Source: a virus
Virus record (IMG/VR): IMGVR_UViG_3300007363_000142
Coordinates: 1 to 20,319 of that record
Strand: one strand, 5' to 3'
DNA length: 20,319 nucleotides
Below the pieces are notes generated by a model, which did no database searches, was not told where the DNA came from, and saw only the letters and a list, made by a program, of their open reading frames with translations. Both the position numbers and the translations under genes were made by a program. Below, one piece after another: positions 1 to 7,693 of this stretch (positions within the stretch are counted from its first letter, which is position 1; each line of letters begins with the position of its first letter).

Positions 1-16
1 CTGGCATGGTGTAAAC

Positions 17-475
17 GTGAGCGGAAATTTCAGCGACGCATTCAAGGCGAAGCAATTCAAGAAAGGCGAAACGGCGAACCCGAAGGGCCGTCCCCAGATG
101 CTTCCCGAAATGCACCTGATGGAGACGATCAGCAAACAGGAGATCAAAATGCTCCTGACGCGGATGCTTCGGATGCCCGTGGCCGAACTCAAGGCCATGC
201 TGAACGACGAAACCAAGCCAGCGCACGAAATGGCGATCGCTCGCCTCGTCGGAACCGCACTCGCACGCGGGGACGAGAAACGAATGGAGTTCATTTACAA
301 CCGCCTCGTCGGAAAAGTCCGCGAGGAACACAACGTCACGCATTCCATGAAACCCTTCGACGAACAGGTCGCGGATTTCATCGAGGAGACCGAGCGAGAG
401 GCTCTCCCCGTACCGATCGAGCCTGAGGAACCCATCACGGAAGACGTCACGAATGAACCCGAAGCTGGCGTCTAA
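17..475 (+). CDS. Small terminase subunit-like protein (DUF5681-type N-terminus)
   Basis: Probable DNA-recognition subunit of the packaging motor, inferred mainly from position: it lies immediately upstream of the large terminase and overlaps it by 23 bases. The 152-residue product begins with a basic segment containing FKKGETANPKGRP (residues 14-26), the K-G-x-x-x-N-P-K-G-R-P pattern typical of DUF5681 proteins often found before phage large terminases. A helical, charged middle follows, and the C-terminal 40 residues are very acidic and proline-rich. The start used is GTG at 17, just after a TAA at 12-14 that seems to end an upstream gene in another frame. The reading frame itself stays open to the window edge, so a start further upstream cannot be excluded. 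No strong ribosome binding site is visible in the few bases available. Function is inferred; the family motif and context are seen. Confidence 0.7.
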   Translation: MSGNFSDAFKAKQFKKGETANPKGRPQMLPEMHLMETISKQEIKMLLTRMLRMPVAELKAMLNDETKPAHEMAIARLVGTALARGDEKRMEFIYNRLVGKVREEHNVTHSMKPFDEQVADFIEETEREALPVPIEPEEPITEDVTNEPEAGV

Positions 476-1910
476 GGATTGGCGTCTCGCGAACCTCTAT
501 AAGATCGTGACCAAAGAACAAAAAATGGTCCGCTTCGAGGAAAACGCAATTCAAAAGGCCGTGCGCGTCGATCCTTCGCTCCGAAAGATGATTCTGAAGG
601 CCCGTCAGTTCGGCGTGTCTACCGGGTGCATCCTCGACTTCTTCGATGACGTTTGCTTTAAGAAAAACCTGACGTGCGTCATCTTGGCTCACGAGGATAA
701 AGCCATCGAGCGCCTTTTTCGGATCGTCCGCCGGGCCTACGACAACATGCCTGAGAAAATTCGTCCGGTTCTGGATCGAGGGGGCGGATCCAAGTACGAA
801 ATGTTTTTCCCCGCGCGAAATTCCCGCATTTACTGCGCCCTCGAAGTCCGCGGTGACACGATTCACCGTCTGCACGTTTCGGAAGCGGCGTTCATGGCCG
901 ACGCGGAAAGACTTAAGGCCACGATGGAAGCAGTCCCGATCCTCAACGGTCGCGTAAACATCGAAACCACCGCGAACGGGATGAATCACTTCTACGATAA
1001 ATGGGTCGATCCGACGCAGAACTACAAGAAAATGTTTTTCCCGTGGTTTGTCTTTCCATCATATCGCATCGAACTCGCGCGACCAATTCGCCGGACGATC
1101 GAAGAGGAAGAGTTCGCCGAACGTGCGCTTCGTCAATACGGAGTCGCGATCACGGACGAGCAGATCCAGTTTCGTCGCTTTAAGAAGTCCGAACTGAAGG
1201 AAAAGTTCATCCAAGAATACCCCGAGGACGATCGCACGTGCTTCCTCGCCAGCGGAGGCGCGGTCATGGACCTCATGAAAGTCTCCGAGATCATCGCGAA
1301 GGCCGAGGCTCCGATTGAGGAGTCGGAATGGTTCCGGCTCTACGAGGAACCGTCGAAGAACGAGATCTACGTCATCGGTGCGGATACGGCTGAGGGAGTT
1401 CAGAGCGATTACTCCCACGCCACGGTCATCAACGTGCGGACTCTCAAGGTGGTCGCGACGATGCGATCGAACAGATGGAAACCGTCCGCATTTGCCGAGA
1501 AATTAAATTGGCTCGGAGAGAAATTCCACAACCACACGTTCGGTCATCCGCTCATCGCGGTGGAAAGAAATAACCACGGGCACGCGGTTCTCGTTTCCCT
1601 TGAGGACACGCATCATTATCCAAATATTTTCTGCGATCACGACGAGCGTAAAGGGTGGATCACGTCGAAGGTTTCTCGCCCGATCATGTTCGATATGTTC
1701 GTCGATGCAGTTGAAACTGAAGTTTTAGAAATTCACGATCAGTGGGTTCTCGGGGAGTGTCTCACTCTCGTAGACCACGATGGAAAGTCCGAAGCCGAAG
1801 ATGGAAAGCACGACGATGGGATAGTGGCGACCGCTATTGGCTTGCAAATGGCGCTCGTTAACAGCAACCTCGAAGTGTATCGCGATATCGAGAAAAAGAT
1901 TCTCGTCTGA
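453..1910 (+). CDS. terL: Terminase large subunit (ATPase and nuclease)
   Basis: Motor that cuts concatemeric phage DNA and pumps it into proheads through the portal. The 485-residue protein has the two expected domains. In the ATPase domain, KARQFGVST (residues 49-57) is the variant P-loop seen in this terminase branch, LHVSEAAF (140-147) is Walker B with catalytic Glu144, and ETTANG (171-176) is the coupling motif. In the RNase H-like nuclease domain the acidic residues are Asp311 in IGADTAEG, Glu371 in VERNNHG, and Asp454/Asp455 in GKHDDG. Length is normal for the family. The ATG at 453 lies inside the end of the small-subunit gene, which suggests translational coupling. Family assignment is secure; packaging mode (cos or headful) cannot be read from the sequence alone. 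Confidence 0.95.
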   Translation: MNPKLASKDWRLANLYKIVTKEQKMVRFEENAIQKAVRVDPSLRKMILKARQFGVSTGCILDFFDDVCFKKNLTCVILAHEDKAIERLFRIVRRAYDNMPEKIRPVLDRGGGSKYEMFFPARNSRIYCALEVRGDTIHRLHVSEAAFMADAERLKATMEAVPILNGRVNIETTANGMNHFYDKWVDPTQNYKKMFFPWFVFPSYRIELARPIRRTIEEEEFAERALRQYGVAITDEQIQFRRFKKSELKEKFIQEYPEDDRTCFLASGGAVMDLMKVSEIIAKAEAPIEESEWFRLYEEPSKNEIYVIGADTAEGVQSDYSHATVINVRTLKVVATMRSNRWKPSAFAEKLNWLGEKFHNHTFGHPLIAVERNNHGHAVLVSLEDTHHYPNIFCDHDERKGWITSKVSRPIMFDMFVDAVETEVLEIHDQWVLGECLTLVDHDGKSEAEDGKHDDGIVATAIGLQMALVNSNLEVYRDIEKKILV

Positions 1911-1936
1911 GGCACAACTCTAAAAAGTGAGAAGAG

Positions 1937-4207
1937 ATGGCTCAACCTGACGAACAGCCTCAGGGCAAACCCTCTGAAAAAGAACCCATCAAACCTCCGA
2001 CTCAAGGAAACGATCAGTCCACCGTGCGTTCTTCCGCTTCGGAGAACTTGCTCGCGGAGCTTTACACGGGATCCGCCGAGAAGACCGTCAAACGCTCGCC
2101 GATGGATTACGAGTCGTTTCAATCTCCGTACAACCCGGACGATCTTTACCGCAAACGCGGCGATTACCGGATCTACGAAGAGATGTGCCAGGACGATCAG
2201 ATCGCGATTTGCCTCGACGTGAAAAAAGATTTAATCCTCGGCGCCGGCTATGAGTTCGTCGCTCAGGAAGAGGGCCAAGAGGAAATCATCGAGAGCCTCG
2301 AGGCCGCCTTCACCGAGAAGATCGAAACGCCGTTCATCGAAGCGTGCGAGGAAATCCTGACCGCGCAAGAGTTCGGGTTTTCCATCTCGGAAAAGACCTT
2401 CGACATCGAGGTTCAGCTCTACATCAAGAGCGTGAAGACGCGGAACCCCAACACCTGGCTCATCTACCAGGACGACGCCGGGAATGTGGAAAAGTACGTT
2501 CAGCGTCAGGTCGGTGGAGATAAAGAAATCCCGCGCGAAGCTCTCGTGCATCTCGTCAACCGTCGACGTTTCCAAAATCCCTACGGACGTAGCGATCTCC
2601 GCGTCGCCTACAATGCGTGGTTCGCGAAACGCCAGGTGATTCGCTTCTACGCCATTTATATGGAGTCCGCGGCGAAACCGATCCCGATTGCCCGGTACGA
2701 TAAGAACGCGCCGGCAACCGCCATCGCCAAGATCTTCGCCGCGCTCAAGAACTTCCAGACGAAGACCGCTCTGACGATCCCGAAAGAGATCGAAGTCGAA
2801 TTCCTGGAAGCGAAAACCACGGGCGACGCCTATATTAAGGCTCTGAATTTCTTCAATATGTGCATCGGGCGCGCGCTTTTCATCCCCGATCTGATGGGCT
2901 TTCAGGGTTCGGAGACCGGCGGCGGTTCGTATGCTCTCGGGAAAGATCAGATCGGAATTGGCGCGATGCATATCACGCGTCGGCGCACCCAGCTCGAGAA
3001 TTTGGTTCAGGATCACTTCGTCAAACCGATCGTTCTCTTCAATTTCGGCGAAGTGAAGAATATCCCGCAGTTCCGCTTTAAATCGATCGACGATGCGAAG
3101 ATGATCGAACTCGCGAAGTCGTGGCTCGAGGCCGTGAAGTCGAAAGTCTGGAAACCGTCCGACGAAGAAGTGAATCACTTCCGCAAATTGGTGAAATTCC
3201 CTGAGGGCGAGGTCGATCGCGAAGCTCCCGTTGCTCTTGGGCCCGATGGCAGGCCGCTTCCTCCCGGCCCCGGTGGTCTTCCTCCGAAACCCGGCGAAGA
3301 GCCGCCTGAGCCCGGTGAAGATGGAGATATGCCTCCGAAACCTGGAGAGGAAAAACCCGCGCCGTCTGGCGAGAAGAAAGCCTTCGCCAAGGTTTATGAT
3401 TTTCCCCCGGGTGACTACCACAAAAAGGTGGACTTCAAGGCGATCGAAACGAAGCTCAACGATTACGACACGTCCGTCACGAACGACGTGGCCCCGGTAA
3501 TTCGTAAACAGCTCACGGCGCTCGCGGATCAGATTAAAGCGAAGAAGATCATTCAGAACGGAGACGTTTCGAAGATCGACCAGCTCGAGATCAAGTACAA
3601 AAAAGAATTGAACCAGGTGATTCGCGCATCGTTCCGCGATCTCTGGAAGGACGCCCAAGGGCAAGCCGCGCAGGAATTATTCAAGTCTGACTTCGCGAAG
3701 AAACCGCTTCCGAACGAGGACTTCATGGGCGTGCTCGAGAACGAGACGTTCAACTACGTCGGCGATTACGAGTACCAACTCCTGAAGCGCACCCGCGCGG
3801 AACTCGTCGCCGGCATCAAAGATGGAAAGCCGATCTCGGCGATCCTCTCCACGCTCGGGGACGATCTTGGGAAGCTCGCGCAAACGTCCGTCGACCGCTA
3901 CGCGCGTACGAAGCACACCGAGGTTATGAATAAGGCCCGGAAAGAGTTCTTCGACAGTTCGGGTGTCGTTACGGGCTACCAGTATTCGGCCATCCTCGAT
4001 GATCGCACGTCGGATATTTGCCGTGGGCTGAACGGGAAGAAGTTCAAAGCCGCGGACGCTCCGATTCCGCCCATGCACTTCAACTGTCGATCGGTTCTCA
4101 TTCCGATCACGAAGTACGAGGAGTTCGAACCTTCGGAAAGCGTCGGGAAGCAGCCCATCGACGACTTCATTGAAGAAAACAAGGGCAGCGGATTTCCGGT
4201 GAAATGA
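1937..4207 (+). CDS. Portal protein fused to MuF-like minor head protein
   Basis: A 756-residue fusion. Residues about 55-425 resemble the DUF935 / Mu gp29 portal family, which forms the dodecameric ring where terminase docks and DNA enters the head (for example YGRSDLRVAYNAWFAKRQ and the SETGGGSYALGKDQ segment). Residues about 435-480 are a proline/glycine/glutamate-rich linker with repeated PPKPGEE-like units. Residues about 485-740 match the Phage_Mu_F minor head domain, with the hallmark YSAILDDRTSD at 683-693, Cys695, and HFNCRS at 714-719. In Mu these two functions are separate genes (gp29, gp30). There is no stop or frameshift between the parts in this sequence. The start ATG at 1937 follows the terminase stop by 26 bases and has GAGAAGAG just upstream. 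Whether the product is cleaved, for example by the downstream prohead protease, is unknown. Confidence 0.9.
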   Translation: MAQPDEQPQGKPSEKEPIKPPTQGNDQSTVRSSASENLLAELYTGSAEKTVKRSPMDYESFQSPYNPDDLYRKRGDYRIYEEMCQDDQIAICLDVKKDLILGAGYEFVAQEEGQEEIIESLEAAFTEKIETPFIEACEEILTAQEFGFSISEKTFDIEVQLYIKSVKTRNPNTWLIYQDDAGNVEKYVQRQVGGDKEIPREALVHLVNRRRFQNPYGRSDLRVAYNAWFAKRQVIRFYAIYMESAAKPIPIARYDKNAPATAIAKIFAALKNFQTKTALTIPKEIEVEFLEAKTTGDAYIKALNFFNMCIGRALFIPDLMGFQGSETGGGSYALGKDQIGIGAMHITRRRTQLENLVQDHFVKPIVLFNFGEVKNIPQFRFKSIDDAKMIELAKSWLEAVKSKVWKPSDEEVNHFRKLVKFPEGEVDREAPVALGPDGRPLPPGPGGLPPKPGEEPPEPGEDGDMPPKPGEEKPAPSGEKKAFAKVYDFPPGDYHKKVDFKAIETKLNDYDTSVTNDVAPVIRKQLTALADQIKAKKIIQNGDVSKIDQLEIKYKKELNQVIRASFRDLWKDAQGQAAQELFKSDFAKKPLPNEDFMGVLENETFNYVGDYEYQLLKRTRAELVAGIKDGKPISAILSTLGDDLGKLAQTSVDRYARTKHTEVMNKARKEFFDSSGVVTGYQYSAILDDRTSDICRGLNGKKFKAADAPIPPMHFNCRSVLIPITKYEEFEPSESVGKQPIDDFIEENKGSGFPVK

Positions 4208-5301
4208 TGGAAACATTTACGGTACGCGACGTCGAAATCTTTTCGGTCGGGAAATGGAACGACACTACCATCACGCAGGAGCATCTGCAGGATATGGTCG
4301 TTGCGTTCAATGAGACGAAGGTCGGGTGGCGTCCTCCTCTGAAACTTGGCCACACCGATAAGCAAAAGATTCTCCAGGAAGACGGGATGCCCGCCGCCGG
4401 ATGGATCGACCGCGTGTACATCCGTGGCGGAAAATTGCTCGCGGATTTTACGGATATTCCCAAGAAAATTTACGAGCTTCTGAAGGCCAAGGCGTACCGC
4501 AAAGTGAGCTGCGAAGTTTACTGGGGCGTCGCCGTTGGTGAGAAAAAATACTCCGCGCTTCTGGGTGCCGTCGCACTCCTCGGCGCGGACAAACCGGGCG
4601 TGATGAACCTGGCCGATATCATTTCGAATTACAAAAAAGCTGGAAACGGCGAGTTATCCATTTACACTGAAACAGCAAATTTCGATTTCGAAGAAAAGAA
4701 CTTCGAATCGTCAAGAAAGGACGAACCGATGAGCAAGACGGAAAACGAGATCAAACTGGAGACTCAACTCCAAGCCTCGCAGGACGCGGTGAATGAACTC
4801 AAAGCGCAGTTCTCCAAGTTCACGAAAGACGCCGAAGCCAAGGACAAAGAGATCGCGGATCTCAAGGCGAAGAACCAAGCCCACGAAGCGAAACAAACCG
4901 AACTTCAAGCCGCAGCAGCGCAAGCGAAGGTCGCCAAGTTCTCCGCCGACCTCAGCGCCGCTAAATTGATTTCGCCGGCGATGAAACCGCTCGTCGAGCA
5001 ACTCGTCGGACCCGAAAAGAGCGAGTACGCCTTCGGGGACAAGAAACTTTCCAAAGAAGATGCTCTCAAAGAGCTGCTCACGCTCCAGAAAAAGTCCTTC
5101 TCGGTTAACTTGGAAGAACGTTCCGAGAAGGGTGGCAAAGCCTCGAAAGACGGCGATGCGACGGACGAGGACGCGAAGCTCGACAAAGAAATCCGCAAAC
5201 GGATGGCCGAGAACAAGACCTCGTACTCGACGGAGTACAAGTCGGTGATGGCCGAACGCGCGGAACAAGAAGACGAAGAAGAACCCGAAACCGAGGAGTA
5301 A
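4204..5301 (+). CDS. Prohead protease with C-terminal scaffold (Mu I-like)
   Basis: Head maturation protease fused to a scaffolding region, as in Mu protein I and lambda C. Residues about 1-140 form the protease domain: LKLGHTD (47-53) carries a candidate catalytic His50, YRKVSCEVYW (98-107) a candidate nucleophile Ser102, and GAVALLGADKPGV (121-133) is the conserved closing motif of Mu I-type proteases. Residues about 176-260 are a long alanine/lysine/glutamate-rich coiled coil, and the last 60 residues are extremely charged with a run of Glu, as in scaffolds. The start ATG overlaps the portal stop in an ATGATG arrangement. An internal, in-frame start at 4729 with a good Shine-Dalgarno sequence probably yields the scaffold alone (separate entry). 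The catalytic residues are assigned by pattern, not by alignment. Confidence 0.88.
   Translation: MMETFTVRDVEIFSVGKWNDTTITQEHLQDMVVAFNETKVGWRPPLKLGHTDKQKILQEDGMPAAGWIDRVYIRGGKLLADFTDIPKKIYELLKAKAYRKVSCEVYWGVAVGEKKYSALLGAVALLGADKPGVMNLADIISNYKKAGNGELSIYTETANFDFEEKNFESSRKDEPMSKTENEIKLETQLQASQDAVNELKAQFSKFTKDAEAKDKEIADLKAKNQAHEAKQTELQAAAAQAKVAKFSADLSAAKLISPAMKPLVEQLVGPEKSEYAFGDKKLSKEDALKELLTLQKKSFSVNLEERSEKGGKASKDGDATDEDAKLDKEIRKRMAENKTSYSTEYKSVMAERAEQEDEEEPETEE
4715..4721 (+). promoter_or_regulatory. Internal Shine-Dalgarno site for nested scaffold start
   Basis: GAAAGGA, 7 bases before the in-frame ATG at 4729 inside the protease-scaffold gene. Its strength and spacing are comparable with those of the independent genes nearby, which argues that this ATG is a real second start. 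Confidence 0.6.
4729..5301 (+). CDS. Internally initiated scaffolding protein
   Basis: A nested product of 190 residues in the same frame as the protease, like lambda Nu3 inside C or Mu Z inside I. The ATG at 4729 (protease residue 176) is preceded by GAAAGGA at 4715-4721, an almost ideal Shine-Dalgarno sequence 7 bases away. The join is also a domain boundary: the protease domain ends, a low-complexity stretch follows, and at MSKTENEIKLETQ a coiled coil begins. The product would be a helical, acidic core protein that guides assembly of capsid subunits and is then degraded by the protease. The ribosome binding site and domain boundary are visible; actual production of the short form is inferred. 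Confidence 0.7.
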   Translation: MSKTENEIKLETQLQASQDAVNELKAQFSKFTKDAEAKDKEIADLKAKNQAHEAKQTELQAAAAQAKVAKFSADLSAAKLISPAMKPLVEQLVGPEKSEYAFGDKKLSKEDALKELLTLQKKSFSVNLEERSEKGGKASKDGDATDEDAKLDKEIRKRMAENKTSYSTEYKSVMAERAEQEDEEEPETEE

Positions 5302-5304
5302 ATT

Positions 5305-5685
5305 ATGAGCCATTTGGCTCCCGTTTCCTTCAAGGTCGCCGCGACTCTCACCGCCTACCGTGGCGTGACGTCCGTTACCGGAACCGCCGATACCGTCAAG
5401 TATCCGGCCTCCGCGCTCGAACGTCCGCTTGGAATTACGACGAATGATGTGAAAAACATCACCGACGGCATTCCGGTTTGCATCGGCGGGATCACGGATC
5501 TGACCTTCAACGATTCCTGCGCGTCAGGAAAAATGGTCGCACTCGACAGTGCTGGCCGGGGCGTTGTCCACGTCGATACGACCGCTGGCAGTTATGTCAT
5601 CGGCGTGCTCGTGGGACCCGACGTTCAAACCGCCGGACAGATCGGGCAAGTCCTGGTCCAGCCGCACTTCAAATCGATTCCGTAA
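5305..5685 (+). CDS. Capsid cement/decoration protein (DUF2190-like)
   Basis: A 126-residue protein between scaffold and major capsid genes, where lambda-type phages place the head-stabilising protein gpD. The composition (many Val, Thr, Gly and Asp, few charged helices) and phrases such as PLGITTNDVKN, CIGGITDLTFNDSC and GKMVALDSAGRGV fit the beta-rich DUF2190 / capsid cement family, which binds the expanded capsid shell from outside. GAGGAG lies just before the TAA of the previous gene, placing a ribosome binding site about 7 bases before this ATG. The family call rests on pattern and position; the role is known for the family. Confidence 0.72.
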   Translation: MSHLAPVSFKVAATLTAYRGVTSVTGTADTVKYPASALERPLGITTNDVKNITDGIPVCIGGITDLTFNDSCASGKMVALDSAGRGVVHVDTTAGSYVIGVLVGPDVQTAGQIGQVLVQPHFKSIP

Positions 5686-5705
5686 GGAACGAGAGAGGAT
5701 AAGTT

Positions 5706-6611
5706 ATGCCGCTTAAGTCAGCCCTCCACGTTGACAAGCTGCTTTCGAACGTCTCCGTTCAGTACAAGAACGAGGAGTACGTTTGGAACCAGCTCTTTCC
5801 CACGGTTATGGTTCAAAAAGATACGGACTTGTTCCGCGTCTACGACCGTAACTTCAAGATCCCGGAGACCGTGATCGCCGATGGTGGCGTCGCGCGCGAA
5901 CACAACTTCGAGTTCAGCAACTCGTCGTACGCGCTCGAAAAGCACGGCCTGAAGGATTACGTCTCGGACGAATCCGAGGAGCAGAACGACCAAGGCTCGC
6001 TGAAAGCCGATACGGTCGAGAACCTGACCGACGCGATTTATCGCCGCATGGAGTACGCGTGCTCGCGCCTCTTCACGACCACGAACTGGTCGTTGAATTT
6101 GTCGCTCGCCGCGAACAACACGTGGGCCGATAACACGGTCGCGACGGATCCCGTCCGCATCATGGACACCGCGGCTTCGACCATCATCGCGAACAGCGGA
6201 AAGACGCCGAACTTCGGTTTCATCCCGCGCGATGGTTTCGTCGCCGTGAAGAACCACCAGTCGGTCCTCGATCGCGTGAAGTACACGAACGACAAGGTCA
6301 CGAAAGTGATGCTCGCGTCGTTGTTCGAATTGCCGGAACTTATCATTCCGCAATCCGTGTACGACACCGCCGCGAAAGGCGTCACGCCCAGCATGACGAA
6401 CTTCTTCGGCGACTGCGCGTTCGTCGGATGGAAACCGTCCTCGCCGGGACTCAAAACCCCGTCGTGCGGTTACACGTTCATGGGAGCGATGCCGCGTGTG
6501 CGCACGTGGGTCGATGAAGAGCGTGAATCGACCGGTATTCAAGTGAAGGTGAAGTACCAGTTCAAGGTCGTGGCGTCCCTCACGGGCTACCTGATCAACA
6601 ACGTGTACTAA
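5706..6611 (+). CDS. Major capsid protein (HK97 fold, Mu T-like)
   Basis: Main shell protein, 301 residues, expected to assemble with the scaffold and be matured by the upstream protease. Features consistent with the Mu T / E-type HK97-fold capsid family include the N-terminal VSVQYKNEEYVWNQLFPTV, FKIPETVIADGGVAREHNF, NLTDAIYRRMEYACSRLF and the C-terminal GIQVKVKYQFKVVASLTGYL followed by a terminal tyrosine. The strong site GAGAGGA at 5693-5699 precedes the ATG by 6 bases, fitting a highly expressed gene. It is followed by the 89-base gap with a hairpin, the longest non-coding stretch in the head region. The N-terminus shows no long delta domain, in keeping with a separate scaffold. Confidence 0.9.
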   Translation: MPLKSALHVDKLLSNVSVQYKNEEYVWNQLFPTVMVQKDTDLFRVYDRNFKIPETVIADGGVAREHNFEFSNSSYALEKHGLKDYVSDESEEQNDQGSLKADTVENLTDAIYRRMEYACSRLFTTTNWSLNLSLAANNTWADNTVATDPVRIMDTAASTIIANSGKTPNFGFIPRDGFVAVKNHQSVLDRVKYTNDKVTKVMLASLFELPELIIPQSVYDTAAKGVTPSMTNFFGDCAFVGWKPSSPGLKTPSCGYTFMGAMPRVRTWVDEERESTGIQVKVKYQFKVVASLTGYLINNVY

Positions 6612-6617
6612 ACATCG

Positions 6618-6647
6618 AGAGCCGCTTCTCTTCGGAGGGGCGGCTCT
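6618..6647 (+). terminator. UUCG-capped hairpin after capsid gene, without U-run
   Basis: AGAGCCGC (6618-6625) pairs perfectly with GCGGCTCT (6640-6647). The interior can continue pairing (two G-U wobbles, then CTC with GAG) to a C(TTCG)G tetraloop at 6630-6635, giving a 13-pair stem. It begins 6 bases after the capsid stop codon. The bases after the stem (GAACTCGCGG) contain no T-run, so this is not a textbook intrinsic terminator. It may be a partial terminator, an RNase barrier that stabilises the capsid mRNA, or a processing site. Confidence 0.5.
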
Positions 6648-6700
6648 GAACTCGCGGCCCCGGAATTTCCCGGTCAGCCCCATAGCAAAGGAAGACCAAA

Positions 6701-7207
6701 GTGAACCAGAACGACGAAAACGATATCGACGAAACCCCGGATCTCAACGACACCGATAAGTCCCAAGGTTTCGACGTGAAACCCACCGAAAAAGTCAAAC
6801 TCCAGCCGCCGAAGAACGCTCCTCCTAAAGAAGAACTGCGCGGCAACCCGGCGAAGGATCACGCGAAAACTCTCGGTCTGAAGCTCGCCGCGCAAGCCAA
6901 GGCGAAGCGCGAAGCTCAGTCGGATCTTGAGGCGAAGCTCAAAGCCGCGAAGCAGGAAGGCCTCAAAGCCGAACTCGCTTTGCTCGCGAGCCAGCCGGTG
7001 ATCTATACGACTCGCGGTGATAAGGTTTTGGAAATCAAAGTCACCCCCTCGGGAACGTACACGACGTACCTCGGCAACAAGTCGAAGTACAAAGACACGT
7101 TCGACGCTCTCCAAGCGAAGTTCGAGTCCGCGGAAGTTTGGGTCGAAGGCGATAAGAACGTCGCTCGTCGAATCAAAGAACTGCGCGAAAAAATGGCGAA
7201 AGGTTAA
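6701..7207 (+). CDS. Unknown phage protein between capsid and connector genes
   Basis: I do not recognise this 168-residue protein. Residues 1-30 are acidic (many Asp, Glu and Asn), residues 30-48 are proline/lysine-rich, residues 50-92 form an alanine/lysine/glutamate helix likely to be a coiled coil, and residues 98-150 look like a small globular alpha/beta unit (VIYTTRGDKVLEIKVTPSG, then GTYTTYLGNKSKYKDTF). The C-terminus is basic (RRIKELREKMAKG). GTG is the start, supported by AAAGGAAG at 6687-6694, 6 bases upstream. Its place between major capsid and DUF1320 connector suggests a head or neck accessory protein, but no function can be claimed. Confidence 0.75.
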   Translation: MNQNDENDIDETPDLNDTDKSQGFDVKPTEKVKLQPPKNAPPKEELRGNPAKDHAKTLGLKLAAQAKAKREAQSDLEAKLKAAKQEGLKAELALLASQPVIYTTRGDKVLEIKVTPSGTYTTYLGNKSKYKDTFDALQAKFESAEVWVEGDKNVARRIKELREKMAKG

Positions 7208-7213
7208 ACGACG

Positions 7214-7693
7214 ATGGGCACTTATTCGACGGTCACTTCAATTTATCCGCTGCTCGTGGGTACGAAAGAAGACACGGCGACGAGTGCCCTTATTTCTTCG
7301 ATGATCGACAAGTCCGAAGCTGAAGTGAATAAATGGCTTTCGAAACGCTACGACATCGCGGCCTTTCAGACGGCGGTCCCTCCGCTCGTGACTCAGCTCA
7401 CGAACACTCTGACCGAAGGTTACTTCCGAAAACGAAATGGACGCGGATCGAAAGATGCGCTCGCTTTCGGAAATGACCTCGTCAAAGAGGCGATGGACAA
7501 CCTCCAGGCCCTCGCGTGCGGCGAAGCAAATCTTCTCGATACGGCTGGATCCCAGATCCCGGTCGGTGATGATTCGTATTACGCGGTCCTTTGTAACACG
7601 TCGGATTTCTCGCCGACGTTCAACGAGGATAAAGAAACCCGCTGGAAAGTGGATCCCGACAAATTGGATGAAATCGCTGGCGAGAGGGACTGA
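7214..7693 (+). CDS. Head-tail connector, DUF1320 / Mu gp36-like
   Basis: Probable neck protein that binds beneath the portal ring. The 159-residue product has the arrangement of DUF1320 proteins: an N-terminal YSTVTSIYPLLVG, a helix with IDKSEAEVNKWLSKRYDI (short helical repeats with the W-L-x-x-R-Y pattern of gp36/gp6 adaptors), then LVTQLTNTLTEGYFRKRNG and KEAMDNLQALACGE, and a C-terminal DDSYYAVLCNTSDFSPTFN. In Mu-like phages gp36 sits just before gpG, and here the next gene is gpG-like with a single-base overlap (7693), suggesting coupled translation. Family call from pattern plus gene order. Confidence 0.8.
   Translation: MGTYSTVTSIYPLLVGTKEDTATSALISSMIDKSEAEVNKWLSKRYDIAAFQTAVPPLVTQLTNTLTEGYFRKRNGRGSKDALAFGNDLVKEAMDNLQALACGEANLLDTAGSQIPVGDDSYYAVLCNTSDFSPTFNEDKETRWKVDPDKLDEIAGERD

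Noticed and set aside
3-14. End of an upstream gene reading Gly-Met-Val-stop
   Set aside because: Only three codons and a stop are visible, in a different frame from the small terminase gene. It is plausible as the end of a previous gene but too short to annotate.
2231-3664. Long antisense open frame of 477 codons opposite the portal gene
   Set aside because: Its protein has no recognisable motifs, is rich in Arg, Phe and Leu as expected from antisense reading of this codon usage, and it lies wholly opposite a well-identified portal/MuF gene.
5718-6683. Antisense open frame of 321 codons opposite the major capsid gene
   Set aside because: Composition is Arg/Val-rich shadow sequence and the + strand gene is a clear capsid protein with a strong binding site. 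The same reasoning excludes the long minus-strand frames at 8744-9721, 9675-10865 and 16111-17046.
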